Source: Solen grandis (taxonomy: Eukaryota; Mollusca; Bivalvia; Adapedonta; Solenidae). Taken from it: DNA of 64,000 nt. Within the stretch, counting starts at the first letter, position 1. The number at the start of each line of letters is the position of its first letter. Made by a program: the position numbers and the translations under genes. The notes beneath the pieces were generated by a model, which worked only from the letters and a program-made list of their open reading frames with translations, made no database searches and was not told where the DNA came from. Of this stretch, positions 1 through 11,758 are shown piece by piece. Location: positions 37,105,477 to 37,169,476 of the forward strand of contig CM037789.1 of the NCBI GenBank assembly GCA_021229015.1, given 5' to 3'.

Positions 1-284
1 CGAAAAGTATACCTTCTTATTATTAATGGATATACATGTATACACGGCACAGTACCTTGAAAATGGAACCTTGAATCAAAATCAGTTCTATTGAAAACTG
101 TCAATTTATTTCAATTCCTACGAAAATTGTTTTATTTTGTACTCTAGTACTATCATTATGGTTAACTATATCAAAACCTCGGAATTCAGATTCTGAAAAT
201 GAAGTACAAATTTATGTTAAATTGCAAATTATTAAAAAAAGTAAAACAAATGAAGTAAAATACTTTTTATCAAGTGGAACTTAC

Positions 285-460
285 TCGTGAGTAGAATTAT
301 GGGTAAGATAACAGTGACGTAGACAGCTTTCCCCAAGGACTGGACTCCTTTCATCAAGCACAGAAACATGGCAATCCATGCTACCGTGAGACCGAGTGCC
401 AAATGCCACTGTATCTCGCCTATCTCCTCGACCCCTCTTGACCGGTTCAGGATGTACCGA
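285..460 (-). CDS. SLC6 transporter exon, TM4-TM5
   Basis: 176 bases between a TTTTTCAG acceptor and a GTAAGT donor. It encodes [20 protein letters not shown], a TM4 segment ([19 protein letters not shown]) and TM5 ([15 protein letters not shown]). Phase is 1 at the 3' end, so coding continues beyond position 1 of the window. The remaining bases 1-284 look intronic. Confidence 0.92.
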
Positions 461-3400
461 CTGAAAAACATAAGACCTATAGCACATCTCTTTTTTCGTA
501 AAAAGTAATGCTAAGTACACATAGGTGGTATGACATGTCTACAATTTTAGGACTTTAAAAACAGGAACGGATATGTGAATAATAACGCACGTTTTTCACA
601 ATTTTACTATTGTTTCGTAGAAATACACGGTATACGGTACACATTTGTTATCGATTATTATAAATCTCCAATCTTGTTTAATCAAAGAAATATCTTGGAA
701 AAAGTATATTATATGTACATGATGTTTACTTGAAATCAAACGTGTTATTTACTAAAGAACAATGCCCATTACTTAAATGGACATAGATATGAATACATTT
801 GGTTTTTATTTTCATTATTTTAAACTTGAATAAAATTGCCGTACTTACTCGTAAAATTCATAACTAGAAGTTGAGCGGCCCCAATCTATCGAGTTGTTCA
901 CAACAGAAAAGTTGGCAAGATTTTGGTTGGCATACTCCGTGCAGTTCTTGGTGTTCCAATCTTGGTTACACAGGGACCATGGTAAATGGGGCGCAAACGA
1001 TCGGGCCAGATATACAAGAATCCATGTCATGTTCATAATGTAGTACCAACAGCATAGGAAAGACAAGACCACCATCATGTAGCCTATCCCTGATACATAA
1101 ATAGGTTCGATAAATATGTGTATAGCTCATTTGATGTTGTGATTAAACCAAGAAAGAAGAAGTGTAATTGGGTACTATCCCCACCCCGTCTCTCTAATGT
1201 ACGTGCAAAATGTGTGTCTCTTTTTATTTTTGAGATACATTTATGCTACTGATATACATATTGAAAATCAGGGTATGCATGAATTACATGATTAGTGTTT
1301 TAATAAACTCATATCTCATGCATATCTTTAAGTCTTGCGTTCGTGATATTTCTCCTGTTTTAAAATTAATTGTGATTATTTCAACCAAGCTGTAACTGAA
1401 AGGACTACCTTTGAAAAGGGGACAAAACTTCCACACGTGCAGACAGCTGGATCTTGAGAATTGTCCAAGACACACCTCCAGGTAAAACAATGGCACGCCA
1501 CAAATGGTCAAGAAGATAAAATACGGTATCAGGAAGGCACCTTAATACAAAAATAATGCATTTTAGGTGTATAAAATTTAAAGATTGCTGAGCAAATACG
1601 ACTCATGATCTAGAAGGCAAGTTTGTGGAATGGAATAAATACAAAAATAACTATAAATAGGTTTAGAGGAACACACATGTTGACCTGCAGAAACGATATG
1701 TACTGCAACTGATTTTCTTGATGTTACTTTGTTCTGAATTCTTTCCTTACATATTTAAAATCATTTGCTTATGGTTACATTTTGGACTCATTTCATTTAT
1801 TTCCAATATTAAAACGACCATGTACATAAAGGTCCGTCAAAGTTTGTATATATTTGTATATAGAGAAATGAAATATGCAGTGTTATATCTGAGATTGAAA
1901 CTATTCAGTCTGCATCAGAGGGAGATACATTTAGCTCTCACACAAAACTGTGTTGATAATTCAATTTTCCATATACCATATTTATGCAACTTGATATTCT
2001 AGGTATAAAAATATTTCCCCGATCGAGTGTTTAAAATGGCGGTTTAAATAGATAAAATACGCTACACACTGGCTGTATGTAGTTGGCACGACATACAACA
2101 TACGACATTCAACTTTTGCTGTATACGACATTCAGATTTTGAATGTCGTAGCAAACCACTTTCCCCTCCTTTCAAGCTCTCTCTTCTCCCCCCCCCCCCC
2201 CCCCGGTACCTTAAAGACGATTTCAAATTATCTTTCTCGGGATAATGGGAATATTTTCAAAGACTTGCTCCCACTTCTTATAAATATTTTATGAATGCTT
2301 ATATTTCATTTCATAACTTATACTTAAATGTTAATGAATATGTATATTGATATATAAGTATTTGAAAGTCCTAAAAATTCAATTAATTCTCATATAATGA
2401 AAATACGGAATCGCATTGTGGCGCCATCGAGATAAAAGCGCATTTTTTGAATGTACTAAACAAAATGGAAGAAGCATGCTATAATAGCAGCGGCAACTTA
2501 TAATTATTGGTGAAGATCTGATCACTGATAGCTCGGAATAATTTACAAATGTAGGAAATGTAAGCCACCAGCCGTGTCCTTATCTGTCTTATGCAATGTC
2601 ACCCGGGAATTCAAAAACGTATTCCGTATATAAAACGTATTTATATTCCAGGTTTTGCAATAGATCTCAAACGCTTAAAATATTTCCCTACTTTGAATAT
2701 GTTTCCATGATCTAGAGGAGGAGAATTTGAAATCGTTTTTGAGGGTGCTGCGACATTCGAAATCTGAATGTCCTATGTCGTGAATATCGTACTGAGACAT
2801 TCAAAATCTGAATGTTCAATGTCGTGCTGCAACAATCAAAATCTGAATGTCCCATGCGCGAATGTTTTATGCAACATTCAAAATCCAAAAGTCCAATGTC
2901 GAGAATTTCGTGCTGAGACATTCAAAATCTGAATGTCCAATGTCGTGAATGTCGCATGTGACATTTAAAAAATCTGAATGTCTAATGTCGTGCTTCGACA
3001 TTCAAAATGTTGTGAATGTCGCATTCGACATTAAAATCTGAATGTCCAATGTCGTGCTGCGAATTTCAAAATTTGAATTTAATGCGTGCTGCGAATTCAA
3101 AATTTGAATGTCCAATGACGTGAATGTCGTATGTGATATTCAAAATCTGAATGTCTAATGTCGTGAATGTCTTGCTGCGACATTCAAAAAAGTAAATATC
3201 CAATGTCGTGAATGTCGTCTGCACATTCAAAATCTGAATGTCAAATGTCGTGAATATCGTGCTGAGACATTCAAAACCTGAATGTCCATTGTCGTGCTGC
3301 GACATTCAAAATTTGAATTCCAATGTCGTGAATTTCGTATGCAATATTCAAAGTCTGAATATCTAATGCCGTGTTGCGAAATTCAAAATATAAATGTCCA

Positions 3401-6400
3401 TGTCATGAAAGTCGTTCTTTGCCAATGTCGTGAATGTCATACTGCGGCATTCAAAATCGAATATCGTATACAACAAAAGTTGAATGTTTATTGTCGTATG
3501 TCGCGGCAACTTCACACAGCGTACACGCTGCGATTTATGTGTTGATACGATTTTAATCATGGATCGTATGCTGTTAAAATTCTGGATTCAGATGCGATGG
3601 TTTCTCATAGTATTTTAATTTATATCAATAAATAGACATATCTGATTAACAGTCAATTTTCCGTGGTAAAAAAATAGCTTCCAATAATCTATCATACTAA
3701 TGTCAAATTCAATTGACTTCTACCACTTCAATTCTTGTATTTGAGGAACTCTAACTTGATATAGGTAAATCAAACGCACGAGATGATTTGTAGTTTACAG
3801 TATGAGAGAGAGAGAGAGAGGGCAGTATGTTTTTGAATACTGTAGTCAAATATAAGTATGCAACTCTTTATTTTATTTTGTTAACATCAATCAAATTTCG
3901 TAAGCATTGTATCCATGTGTTTTCTTCTATAAAACGTTTTATTTCAGTATGACAGTAGTTTTGTTGCTGACCGATATAAATGGAACGGCAAGACTGTCTT
4001 ATGTTGAGAACGACTGATATTGATGGTCAGTTTGTGTTCTGTTAAGTCCGAGATACAAGTGTAAATTGCACTAATTGATATGTTCAGCCCTTACGCTGAG
4101 CTGGCAAGTGGATACAAATTATGCTAAGTCCAGTTGATGTGCTTTAAGGTACGCAGGTATTGTGTTCAGTAGTAATAATATGCTATTTGGTGCTCCACGT
4201 ATCATGTTCAGTCATAAAAATAAACTTTTGAGTATTAGTATCATTATGTTTTGTTGTGACAATGTATAATTGAGCGATACGAATATTATTTTCAGTTACA
4301 GTACTACCATGTCGGTAGTGATACAGACATTATGTTCAGCCATGACAATAAATTGTTGAGTAGTACTATTATTATATTTTGTTGCGATAATGTCTGATTG
4401 AGTGGTACTGTCACTATGTTCAGTTACATTAATATGTTGTTGGTTGTTATAATAATTTTGCTCAGTTAAGAAAACGAATTGTTTAGTGAGATATCATTTT
4501 GTTCAGTTACGTTAGTGTCTTGTGGAGTGGTACTGCCAATGTGTTCGGTTAAATTAGTGTGTTTTATGGTGTTATTATCATTATATTCAGTTGTGAAAAG
4601 TGAAAAACGTGCTAGTGACTGCTGACAACATTGTGCTTAGTTTAAATAATGTGCTGTCAAGTAAATCCCCCATCGTGTTCAGTCGTGCAAATGACCTGCT
4701 GGGTAATAACGAAAAAGTTTTCAATTGCGATAGTATTTGTTAAGCTGTAAAATTATCATGCTTGGTTGGTAAAACGTGATGTTCTGTGTTGATACTGTTA
4801 TGACTAGTCTATTATGAGTTATGTGTGTATTTGACGTTGTGTTCGGTGGTTTTTCAATTATGTTGTGTTCATTCGGATCATTTCCAGAAAAACATGGCGG
4901 GACTCGACGCACATACTGTTTTCGATTCCTAAACAGTTAACTTCGTACATCGATAAATCATGTGTATTTTTCACTTTGAAATAAAGCAATATGTTTATTT
5001 TCATCCATATTTACATACAAAATACCGATACTCTTGAAATGATCCAAAGAAAATATTAAGAATGTGAAACATATACTTATGAACACAAAAAAGGACGACC
5101 AACCGGGCTTAGTATCAAAATAAACAAACACATCTTAATGACAAAGCATAAGTATAGCATTACTGAATAGAGTATTATTTTAACAAAACATATTAACAGC
5201 TCATCCCAACAGCTCTTTTCCTTACTGCACAACATGACAGCTACGTACACTGAACACTAGATTGTATCAACTAAAAATAATGATACCATTTAACTGAACA
5301 TCATGACAGTATCAGATAACAGTACATGTTCACGACTGAACATAATGACTTCTTTACACATCATCATATTAATTTATCTTAACATAATTACAGTACAACT
5401 TAATACAACATTATTTTAATTGAACATAATGATGTCACCAGTTGACAGTTCTTTTCAATAACAAAAATTTAGAAAACACCATTATTAAAAAAAAAAACTC
5501 ACTCACATACAACCTTAAAAAAGGCATGCATTATAACTGAGTATATCTGTAATGCCAACAATATATTGTTGTGACTTAACATAATTTTATTTCCACTTGC
5601 CTATTTATTTAAGGACTAATCATAACAATAAAAGCACCTAACAACACATTGCCTTGGCAGAATAAAATTTTACCGGACTTGAAACAACACATTAATAACT
5701 GAAGACAATGGATTTCCCACCCAGAACATTGCATTTCAGAATCAACATAACTCTAGTTGACCCGGCAGGTCGGTTGTTCTCCACAAAAGACGGTTTCGGC
5801 GTTCCATAGATATATATTACAAACTAGTGTCTCAAAATATCTGATACCATTTCAAGTGGCTATTAATATTGTGTTTATAAACCAATTCTAATGTTTTATA
5901 TATTAAAACTGAAGATGATACATGTATAATAAAGTTTTGTTCGCTTAGAAATGATAGGAAAATGTTGATGTCATGACGTTATACGATGACATCGTAGAAA
6001 ACGGAGTGTTCATCAAAGAAATTCAGAGACAACTTTATTTCATTTAAGACGATAAAGGAGTGGCCGTCCCATTTTCCAGACCTGAGCCCCCTTGTCTCCT
6101 AACCCTGGGGTTATTAAGAGACAGAGTTTACAAACCTAATCCAAACTACTTAAATGAACTCAAAACTGCACGTGACAATGAGACGCGATGCAATGACGCT
6201 AAGAAAATACCGTAATGCAATATTTCTTGAATAAAAGGATGGTAAGTCAACGAGACCAAAAACCAATGTTTTACATTGCAGGGAAATAGGAAACTCAGTA
6301 CAGGAACATGTAAATATCAGGAAACATTAAGACGATGTCATCTCACAAAAAGGACACCATCTTGAAAATACACCATACATATGAACTAGTAAATATGTTT

Positions 6401-9400
6401 ATATAAGAAGGAAAGTGTGTATGCATTTTATGTCAGTAAAACTTTATGTATACAATGACATTTTGTGTTCATTATAACCGTACTGTTCTCTATAAAAGAA
6501 ATAATGCGCTGCAAATGGTATCATATATTTTGAGACACCCTGTATGTTTGTTTAAATACATATCTTGAAATGATAAAAAAGAAGAAAAAACTCAATAGTT
6601 TAAGAGACTCTTGATTCAAATAATATATTTCTTTGTCTACTGGGTTAATAAATGCCATGCTCTTTCAAACATTTGGTCGCAGTGTTTAAGCATATTTTTA
6701 CCATTACCTGACTCTTACGTAATTGCGAACTTGAAAACTTTCAGTTAATGCCACATTAGACATGTATGTTGCTTACTGAGGGCGATGAACTAAAATTGTA
6801 ATCGACACAAAATAATTGTAAACGACACTTGACAATAAAATATACACATGACACTCAACATTATCGCACACGAATGTCTCGTTGACTTACCATCATTTTA
6901 TTCAAGGAATATTGCATTACGGTAATTTCTTAGCGTCATTGCATCGCGTCTCATTGTCACGTGCCATTTCATATTGTTGTGCTAATATCAGGCTTTGCAT
7001 TGAATGGTTAAAGCACGACATTGTACTATGACAAACTTTCATGTGAAATGTACAACAAAGCTACAATGCAGTGTTGTAAGGGGGACTCCGTGGCCGAGAG
7101 AGTAAAGACTTTAACACTCATTCAGCCCCTCACTGCGTGGGTTCGAATCCCATCAGGGTCATTCGGATTTTCATATGAGGAAACCTTCCAGCTGGCTTGC
7201 GGTAGGTCTGTGGTTCTAGCCGGATGCCTCCGTGCATTCGGGGTCTTCCTCCACTGGACGCCACTCCACTTATTAGCTGGACGTCGCTATAAGACTGAAA
7301 TACTGTCGAAGCAACGGTAAATCAAGTCAATGTTGTAAAATATTTGTGTGTCGTGTTATGGTTAAATCTCGACAGACAACATCATGAAAGAACGCATGGC
7401 AATGCAGGTGGATACAAGACAGTGTGACACAACACTCGACAGGTCGCGTTATAACGTGTCCTTTCATTATTTATGTTGTCCACTAACCTTTCCATACCTT
7501 CCAAAAAAAAATTATCGCAATGAATAAACATATTAGTTACAAAATAGACCATATCAATGAATACGGTTGACCACAGCTTTTTAATTATGTTGTCGCAACT
7601 ATTTTTCATAAGATATATCAAATTGTAAGATGTGAAAAACCATGATCTTTCAAATATGTGGTTGCAGTGTATAAACTACTTTCCATGAGTTAGATCCTTT
7701 TGTGTTACCTGCTGACAGCAGTGGTGAAATATGGGGATCACTTTCCCGTCGCCTGTCTGTCCCGCTGTCTGTACGTCCGCCCTCATGGGAGGGTATTTGC
7801 GGGTTAAGGAAATTGGGTTAGGGTTAGTTTTATGGGGTTTCGAGAGTACAATTGGCACTTGTGGGCTGATTTGTTGCTTGTGTGGTGCAAATTACGGTGC
7901 AAAGGGGCAAAGATCAGTTTGATATTTTTATCCATAAAAAACCCCGCAAATACCCTCCCATGAGTTCGTCCGTCCGCCTGTCCGTCACGCTTCAGCAGAT
8001 AAAGCATGTGTTTAAGCGAACACTCTTTAACCATAATTTTTCAAGTATTTGATTGCAGAATATGAACAATTTTCATAAAATACATGATGTTGTTGAATAT
8101 AATCGATTGCCAATATTTAAATTTTTGCAATATTTTTATCCATAATGCTACCTTGTTAAATACGGTTGGCCATCATCTTTCATTTATGGATTTGTAAGCT
8201 TGAAATATAAACCCAGTTGAAACTGATTTTAATTACCTGTCACTTATGTAGTCGTAAGCTTGAATATTGTTTTTCATAAAAAAGGCTGAGTTTTTAAATG
8301 TGACAAATAGTAGTGACAAATCATTTTTTGGATAGTTTTTTAACTTTTATGCGTTCCTGAGCTTAAATCCGTTAATTATTAGATAAACCCATTTGTAATT
8401 ATCTTTCAGTTATGTAGTTGCAAGCTTTAACACTATTTTTCACAAGATAGGTCAATTTATTTAATGTAAATAGTATAAGATTTCCAGTTTTTGATCGCAT
8501 TGTTTGAATATGTGATAAACAAATGATCATGTTTTTAAATACGGTTGACCATCACTTTTCATTTATGTAATCGCAAGCGTGTAAACTGCTTTTTTCATAA
8601 GATAAACACATTTGTAAAATCATATTCCCATGATTTGTCAAATATTTTCTCGCAGAGAATGAATGTTATTTAAACAAACTACCATGTCATTGATAACATA
8701 TGACAACCACTCGTCAATAATGTAGTCACAAACCGCATGTAAATCGAACCTCAAATTTTTGAGATATAAGCAAAAGAGTGCCATGTAAAAATCACGCTTT
8801 GAAGGCGCCCCTTGTAAGGGAGTATATATACGGCATATGTTGGGACTGCTTTACACACTGCCTCACTCACTATTTGTGTTTATGCATGTTCATTTTTTTT
8901 TCAAGGAGACCTCTATCTTTGAATGGAAGAGAAACTGCATTTTTGAACCGATTTCGACATTTTTTATTCAAAAGTTAAGACTGTTCATTTTAATGTTACA
9001 ACAAATAAAAAATAAACACTTCATACCATAAAAGGATAAAATCTTTGAGTAAAGGAAGAGTCGAACTCTGACCTGCTGTTAAGGCACCAAATCTTGTGCA
9101 ATGTTCAAAAACCATATGTCACTAGGGAGGTCTTTTCAAGGACTTTATTTTCCATGTGCAAAGTCCAGATAATTTTATATTTTGAGTTATTCAATGAAAA
9201 AAGTTTATGACCTTGACCTTTACTAAAATTTTAAAATTTGAAACCGCGTCTATCTTTCAAATATAAAACCACATGATCTGTGAAAGTTTCATGAAAATCG
9301 GACAAAACATAAAAGCAAGAAATTCGAAAAACCGAATAAAATATATTTTGGAATTTTTTTCTTCAACCATTTCTTAGGGATTCTTAAGTACAAACGGTAT

Positions 9401-10464
9401 ATTTTCTTAAGTTGCCACCCCATGTATGTCCTGCAAATCATATATCGCAAACAGAATTCTTCTAGCTGATATCTAACAAAAAAGGGGACTATTTTTTGTA
9501 GACCTACCTTCATTTTCACACTTTTTTGCAAGGTTCGAACATCCAAACCCTTTTATCACATATTTTTTTCTGCTACACGATACTAAGATACCATTATATT
9601 TTACTGGGCTGTCAGCAAGGAACAGAACGCTTAAACCGCATTAAAATCAGACTTCAACTTTTTGAGTTATAAGCAAAAGAGTAATTTTACGCAAAGCGCC
9701 CCCTAGCGGAAACATGAGAAAAAAAATGAGAAATTTATACTTTATGCACATGTTCAGAAAAATGCGAATACATGTCAAGAATTTCATAACTAGCTTTCCT
9801 CATCTGGCCGCAAACGCGTACAGATAGAAGAAAATTATAATGATAATAAAAGTGACAAATAAACAGAAGAAGAACAAAAGGTTTTCGCCCTGCGGCAGGG
9901 GCGAAAACTTAATAATATATACTCACCTATATTTGAAGTTGCTGTTTCCTGCTTGAACAACTACTGGTATCTTATTTAGGTTACACGCTACGCTTTATTT
10001 GTAATGTATATATTAAGCATGCCACCACTGGAATATCCGTATCCCAATGTTAGGTTACTTACATGTATATGTACAATGATAACATATTATAGTCAGAAAC
10101 GGCATCTTTTAAAGCTTAGAATATACATTTTAGAACAAATAAAACATCAGTTACTCGTATAGTTAAATTCAGATACTTTATCGACTTCTCCAGTTCTGGT
10201 TAATCGAATAAATACTGAGAGCAGAAAATTTATAAAGTTGTGAATTAATAACATATCTCAATCAGAGTACAAAGATAAAATCAATTAAGATAAGAACACA
10301 TCACCTCCTCCATTTTGCATAATGAGATATGGAAATCTGCATATGTTGCCTATACCAACGGCAAACCCCATTGCTGACAATATAAAGTCCAGTTTCCTCT
10401 TCCACACATCTCGTGCTGGGGCCTGTCCCGCTGAATGTGGATCCTCACATATGGTACCGTTAGG
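285..10464 (-). CDS. SLC6-family sodium-coupled transporter, partial gene (4 exons)
   Basis: Predicted plasma-membrane transporter coupling Na+/Cl- gradients to uptake of a neurotransmitter or amino acid. Reading the minus strand, exons 10464-10305, 1540-1409, 1089-849 and 460-285 join in phase with GT-AG boundaries. They encode TM1 (FAVGIGN then ICRFPYL and NGGG), TM2 (AFLIPYFIF...[16 protein letters not shown]), TM3 with the Tyr pair (WYYIMNMTW), an extracellular loop with the family's Cys pair ([11 protein letters not shown]) and three N-glycosylation sequons (NCT, NFS, NNS), then TM4-TM5. Gly rather than Asp in TM1 (VGIGN) fits the amino-acid/glycine/GABA branch and not the monoamine branch; substrate is not determinable. 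The usual family length is about 600 residues, so the N-terminal exon and everything after TM5 are missing; the 3' part should lie left of the window. The usual Trp in the NxWRFPY signature is Cys here. Confidence 0.9.
849..1089 (-). CDS. SLC6 transporter exon, TM3 and extracellular loop 2
   Basis: 241 bases between a CAG acceptor and a GTAAGT donor. It encodes [19 protein letters not shown] (TM3), then [14 protein letters not shown] with the two loop cysteines expected to form the conserved disulphide, and sequons at NCT, NFS and NNS. It ends in phase 2 within the EFYD codon set, matching the next exon. Confidence 0.93.
1409..1540 (-). CDS. SLC6 transporter exon, TM2
   Basis: 132 bases between the acceptor TATTAAG and the donor GTAGTC. 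It completes the NGGG-A junction and encodes [20 protein letters not shown], then EVCLGQFS and the IL1 segment ending FCPLFK. It splices in phase 1 to the next exon to give FKGIGYM, the normal SLC6 sequence at this position. Confidence 0.92.
2065..3527. repeat. Foldback-like element with palindromic sub-repeat array
   Basis: The ends are long imperfect inverted repeats: about 2071-2125 (CGACATAC...ATTCAACTTTTG) against the reverse complement of about 3465-3518. Within it, bases 2124-2150 form a perfect hairpin with 11-base arms (TACGACATTCA / TGAATGTCGTA). From about 2745 to 3460 there is an array of roughly 15-20 degenerate units built on GACATTCA-AAATC-TGAATGTC, each itself a small palindrome, spaced by GTCGTGAATGTCGTGCTGC-type linkers. 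No ORF of substance is present. Confidence 0.8.
3981..5806. repeat. Second foldback-like element, degenerate CTGAACATAATGA repeats
   Basis: Left end TGGAACGGCAAGACTGTCTT and the reverse complement of the right end (TGGAACGCCGAAACCGTCTT) match over about 37 bases at roughly 80% identity. The left arm (about 4020-4900) carries many TATGTTCAGTT-type units spaced about 60-70 bases. The right arm (about 5200-5760) carries the complementary AACTGAACATAATGA units, so the arms are inverted copies. The central part (about 4920-5160) is unique and AT-rich. Non-coding. Confidence 0.72.
5830..6537. repeat. Inverted-repeat pair (GTCTCAAAATAT...GATACCATTT)
   Basis: About 24 bases at 5830-5853 are inverted at 6513-6537 with one or two mismatches (AAATGGTATCATATATTTTG). 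They could be termini of a 0.7-kb non-autonomous DNA element. It overlaps the 6168-6964 inverted pair, so the nesting order is unclear. Confidence 0.45.
6168..6964. repeat. 0.8-kb element with ~89-bp near-perfect inverted arms
   Basis: Bases 6168-6256 (starting GCACGTGACAATGAGACGCG) recur inverted at 6876-6964 with only a few mismatches over 89 bases. Arms of this similarity imply a young insertion or an inverted duplication. No transposase ORF lies between the arms. Confidence 0.75.
7081..7329 (+). mobile_element. tRNA-derived SINE (family A), copy 1
   Basis: A tRNA-like head (GGGGACTCCGTGGCCGAGAG, B-box GGGTTCGAATCCC) is followed by a conserved body (CTTCCAGCTGGCTTGCGG..., GGACGTCGCTATA, TGAAATACTGTCG). 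At least five other copies or fragments of the family are in this window. The head is a pol III promoter relic, not a working tRNA. Confidence 0.88.
7784..7962. mobile_element. 179-bp MITE with perfect ~18-20 bp terminal inverted repeats
   Basis: CATGGGAGGGTATTTGCGGG at the left end is inverted at the right end (CCCGCAAATACCCTCCCATG). The 140-base interior is unique and carries two telomere-like TTAGGG units. No coding capacity. Superfamily not assigned. Confidence 0.75.
8745..9908. repeat. Duplicated repeat segment ending in a GC hairpin
   Basis: A 60-70 base block (TTTTTGAGATATAAGCAAAAGAG...GGCGCCCCT) at about 8752-8813 recurs directly at about 9657-9706. The unit ends with a GC-rich hairpin at 9881-9908 (GTTTTCGCCC...GGGGCGAAAAC). 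This resembles a dispersed non-autonomous element with internal duplication. No coding signal; the four-frame ORFs here lack any family resemblance. Confidence 0.5.
10305..10464 (-). CDS. SLC6 transporter exon, N-terminal tail end and TM1
   Basis: 160 bases: 53 codons from a phase-0 acceptor (polypyrimidine run then ACCAG) plus one base before the donor GTGATG. It encodes [19 protein letters not shown] followed by the ion- and substrate-site helix, ending NGG. An in-frame stop lies just 5' of the acceptor and there is no in-frame ATG, so at least one more 5' coding exon must exist; I could not locate it. Start is set by the acceptor and end by the phase match to the TM2 exon. Confidence 0.88.
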
Positions 10465-10545
10465 CTGGTCATTTCAGTGGGGGGAAACATGACATTTTAC
10501 AGACGGAACGTCAATGCATTTGATTTTTTTTACATGAATTCTATA

Positions 10546-11495
10546 TAACAGGGATGTGAAATGAGGCTATCAAGTCAGAAATGTATGTCACGCGTGACAC
10601 GAGACCGCAATCACGTGTTGCGACTCAATTTAAACTAAATATTTGATTAATATGTTAAAGAGGAATAGACGAGAAAATGAATACGAAAGTTTGCTTCTCT
10701 TTTTATTTCTTCTGTTTATTTTCGTAAATTTTGAGTGTGTATTCTTTTTAAAAAGATATCATTTTCAAGGTAGAGTTTCTTATAAAATGGCGAGTATCAA
10801 GTCAAAATAACGAACACAGTCTTTACGGTGAGCCAACTAGCGTTCCCTATTTTTGTAGTATACACAATTAAAGGTAATATATTATTAATATAAACATTGA
10901 ATGAGAGGGCTCTGCCAGGAATAGCTTTATAAACAGTTTAAGTGCTGAGGAACACCTATATTTAATATTTATGGGACACAATTCGTTAAGATAACATTAA
11001 AAAAACAGCGAAATATGGCGGCCATCAAGTCAAAATGACGAATTTAGGCTATACAGCGAACCAACCAGTGTTTTCTATAGTTAATTGGTACTATCATAAA
11101 TAAATACTTAATAATTGAACTATGTCCGGAATAATTTAATAAGCCTGATAGGGGCCAAGAAACACACAGATTTTTTTTTTTTTTTAAATCATAAATAGCA
11201 AACAAGCTTGGTTTTACGCAAGATGACTGTCAATACAGATGTGACAAAATTTAAATTCATATTATCCAATCATCATCAATCAATGAATCTGAAGGGTCCG
11301 GTATATACGTAGAGGCCCCGGGATTTATAATACTTGGACCGTTAATTACACATGTCCCTAAATTATACATTCAATCTATTGAAAAAAATATATTGAAAAA
11401 GCAAAAGCAACAGATGGAAGGCTATAAAACTTGAATTATAAATTGATATTATGTACACGTTTTAATGGGCAATTTCAAATCTGTAAATCCATATA

Positions 11496-11545
<50 letters not shown>

Positions 11546-11758
11546 CAAATTTGGACATATTTTAGTCCTATTACTAGAGAGCCCTCTCTAGCATAAAATT
11601 ATCTCATAAATCCTTTTTCACATCGGCACCAGACATAGCATGGAGTCCTTGTTGTGAAAAACTGAAAAACTACCAAAATAGGTAAAAAAACATGGCCGAG
11701 GAGGCGAACATATTACTGTTAACGCGCATGTAAGCAAACATCTTTCACATCCCTGTTA
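10546..11758. mobile_element. 1.2-kb DNA-transposon remnant with 16-bp perfect inverted ends
   Basis: TAACAGGGATGTGAAA at 10546-10561 is exactly inverted at 11743-11758. Inside are two or three direct copies, about 229 bases apart, of a block containing ATCAAGTCAAAATGACGAA and GAGCCAACTAGCGTTCCCTAT (about 10788 and 11017), plus an (AT)n tract at 11491-11541. No transposase ORF. It begins about 80 bases upstream of the SLC6 TM1 exon acceptor. Confidence 0.65.

Larger units (their letters stand above)
1541..10304 (-). other. Large SLC6 intron filled with inverted-repeat elements
   Basis: 8.8-kb intron between the TM2 and TM1 exons. No additional SLC6-like exon is visible and none is needed, because the flanking exons join in phase. 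It contains a poly-C run (about 2190-2204), two foldback-like elements, two further inverted-repeat pairs, one SINE, one 179-bp MITE and duplicated AT-rich sequence. Stretches 1541-2060 and 8000-8740 show nothing recognisable. Confidence 0.75.

Noticed and set aside
2745..3460. CRISPR-like array of spaced palindromic repeats
   Set aside because: Units are degenerate, spacers are repeat-derived linkers, flanked by inverted ends, and the genome is clearly eukaryotic.
7081..7160. tRNA gene suggested by the GGCCGAG and GGTTCGAATCC boxes
   Set aside because: The same head with a common body recurs at 24731, 31150, 14940 and 47120, so it is a SINE; a proper cloverleaf with 7-bp acceptor stem is not evident.
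8778..9546. Three short ORFs as small genes
   Set aside because: Overlapping in different frames inside a duplicated AT-rich repeat; no conserved features or splice signals.
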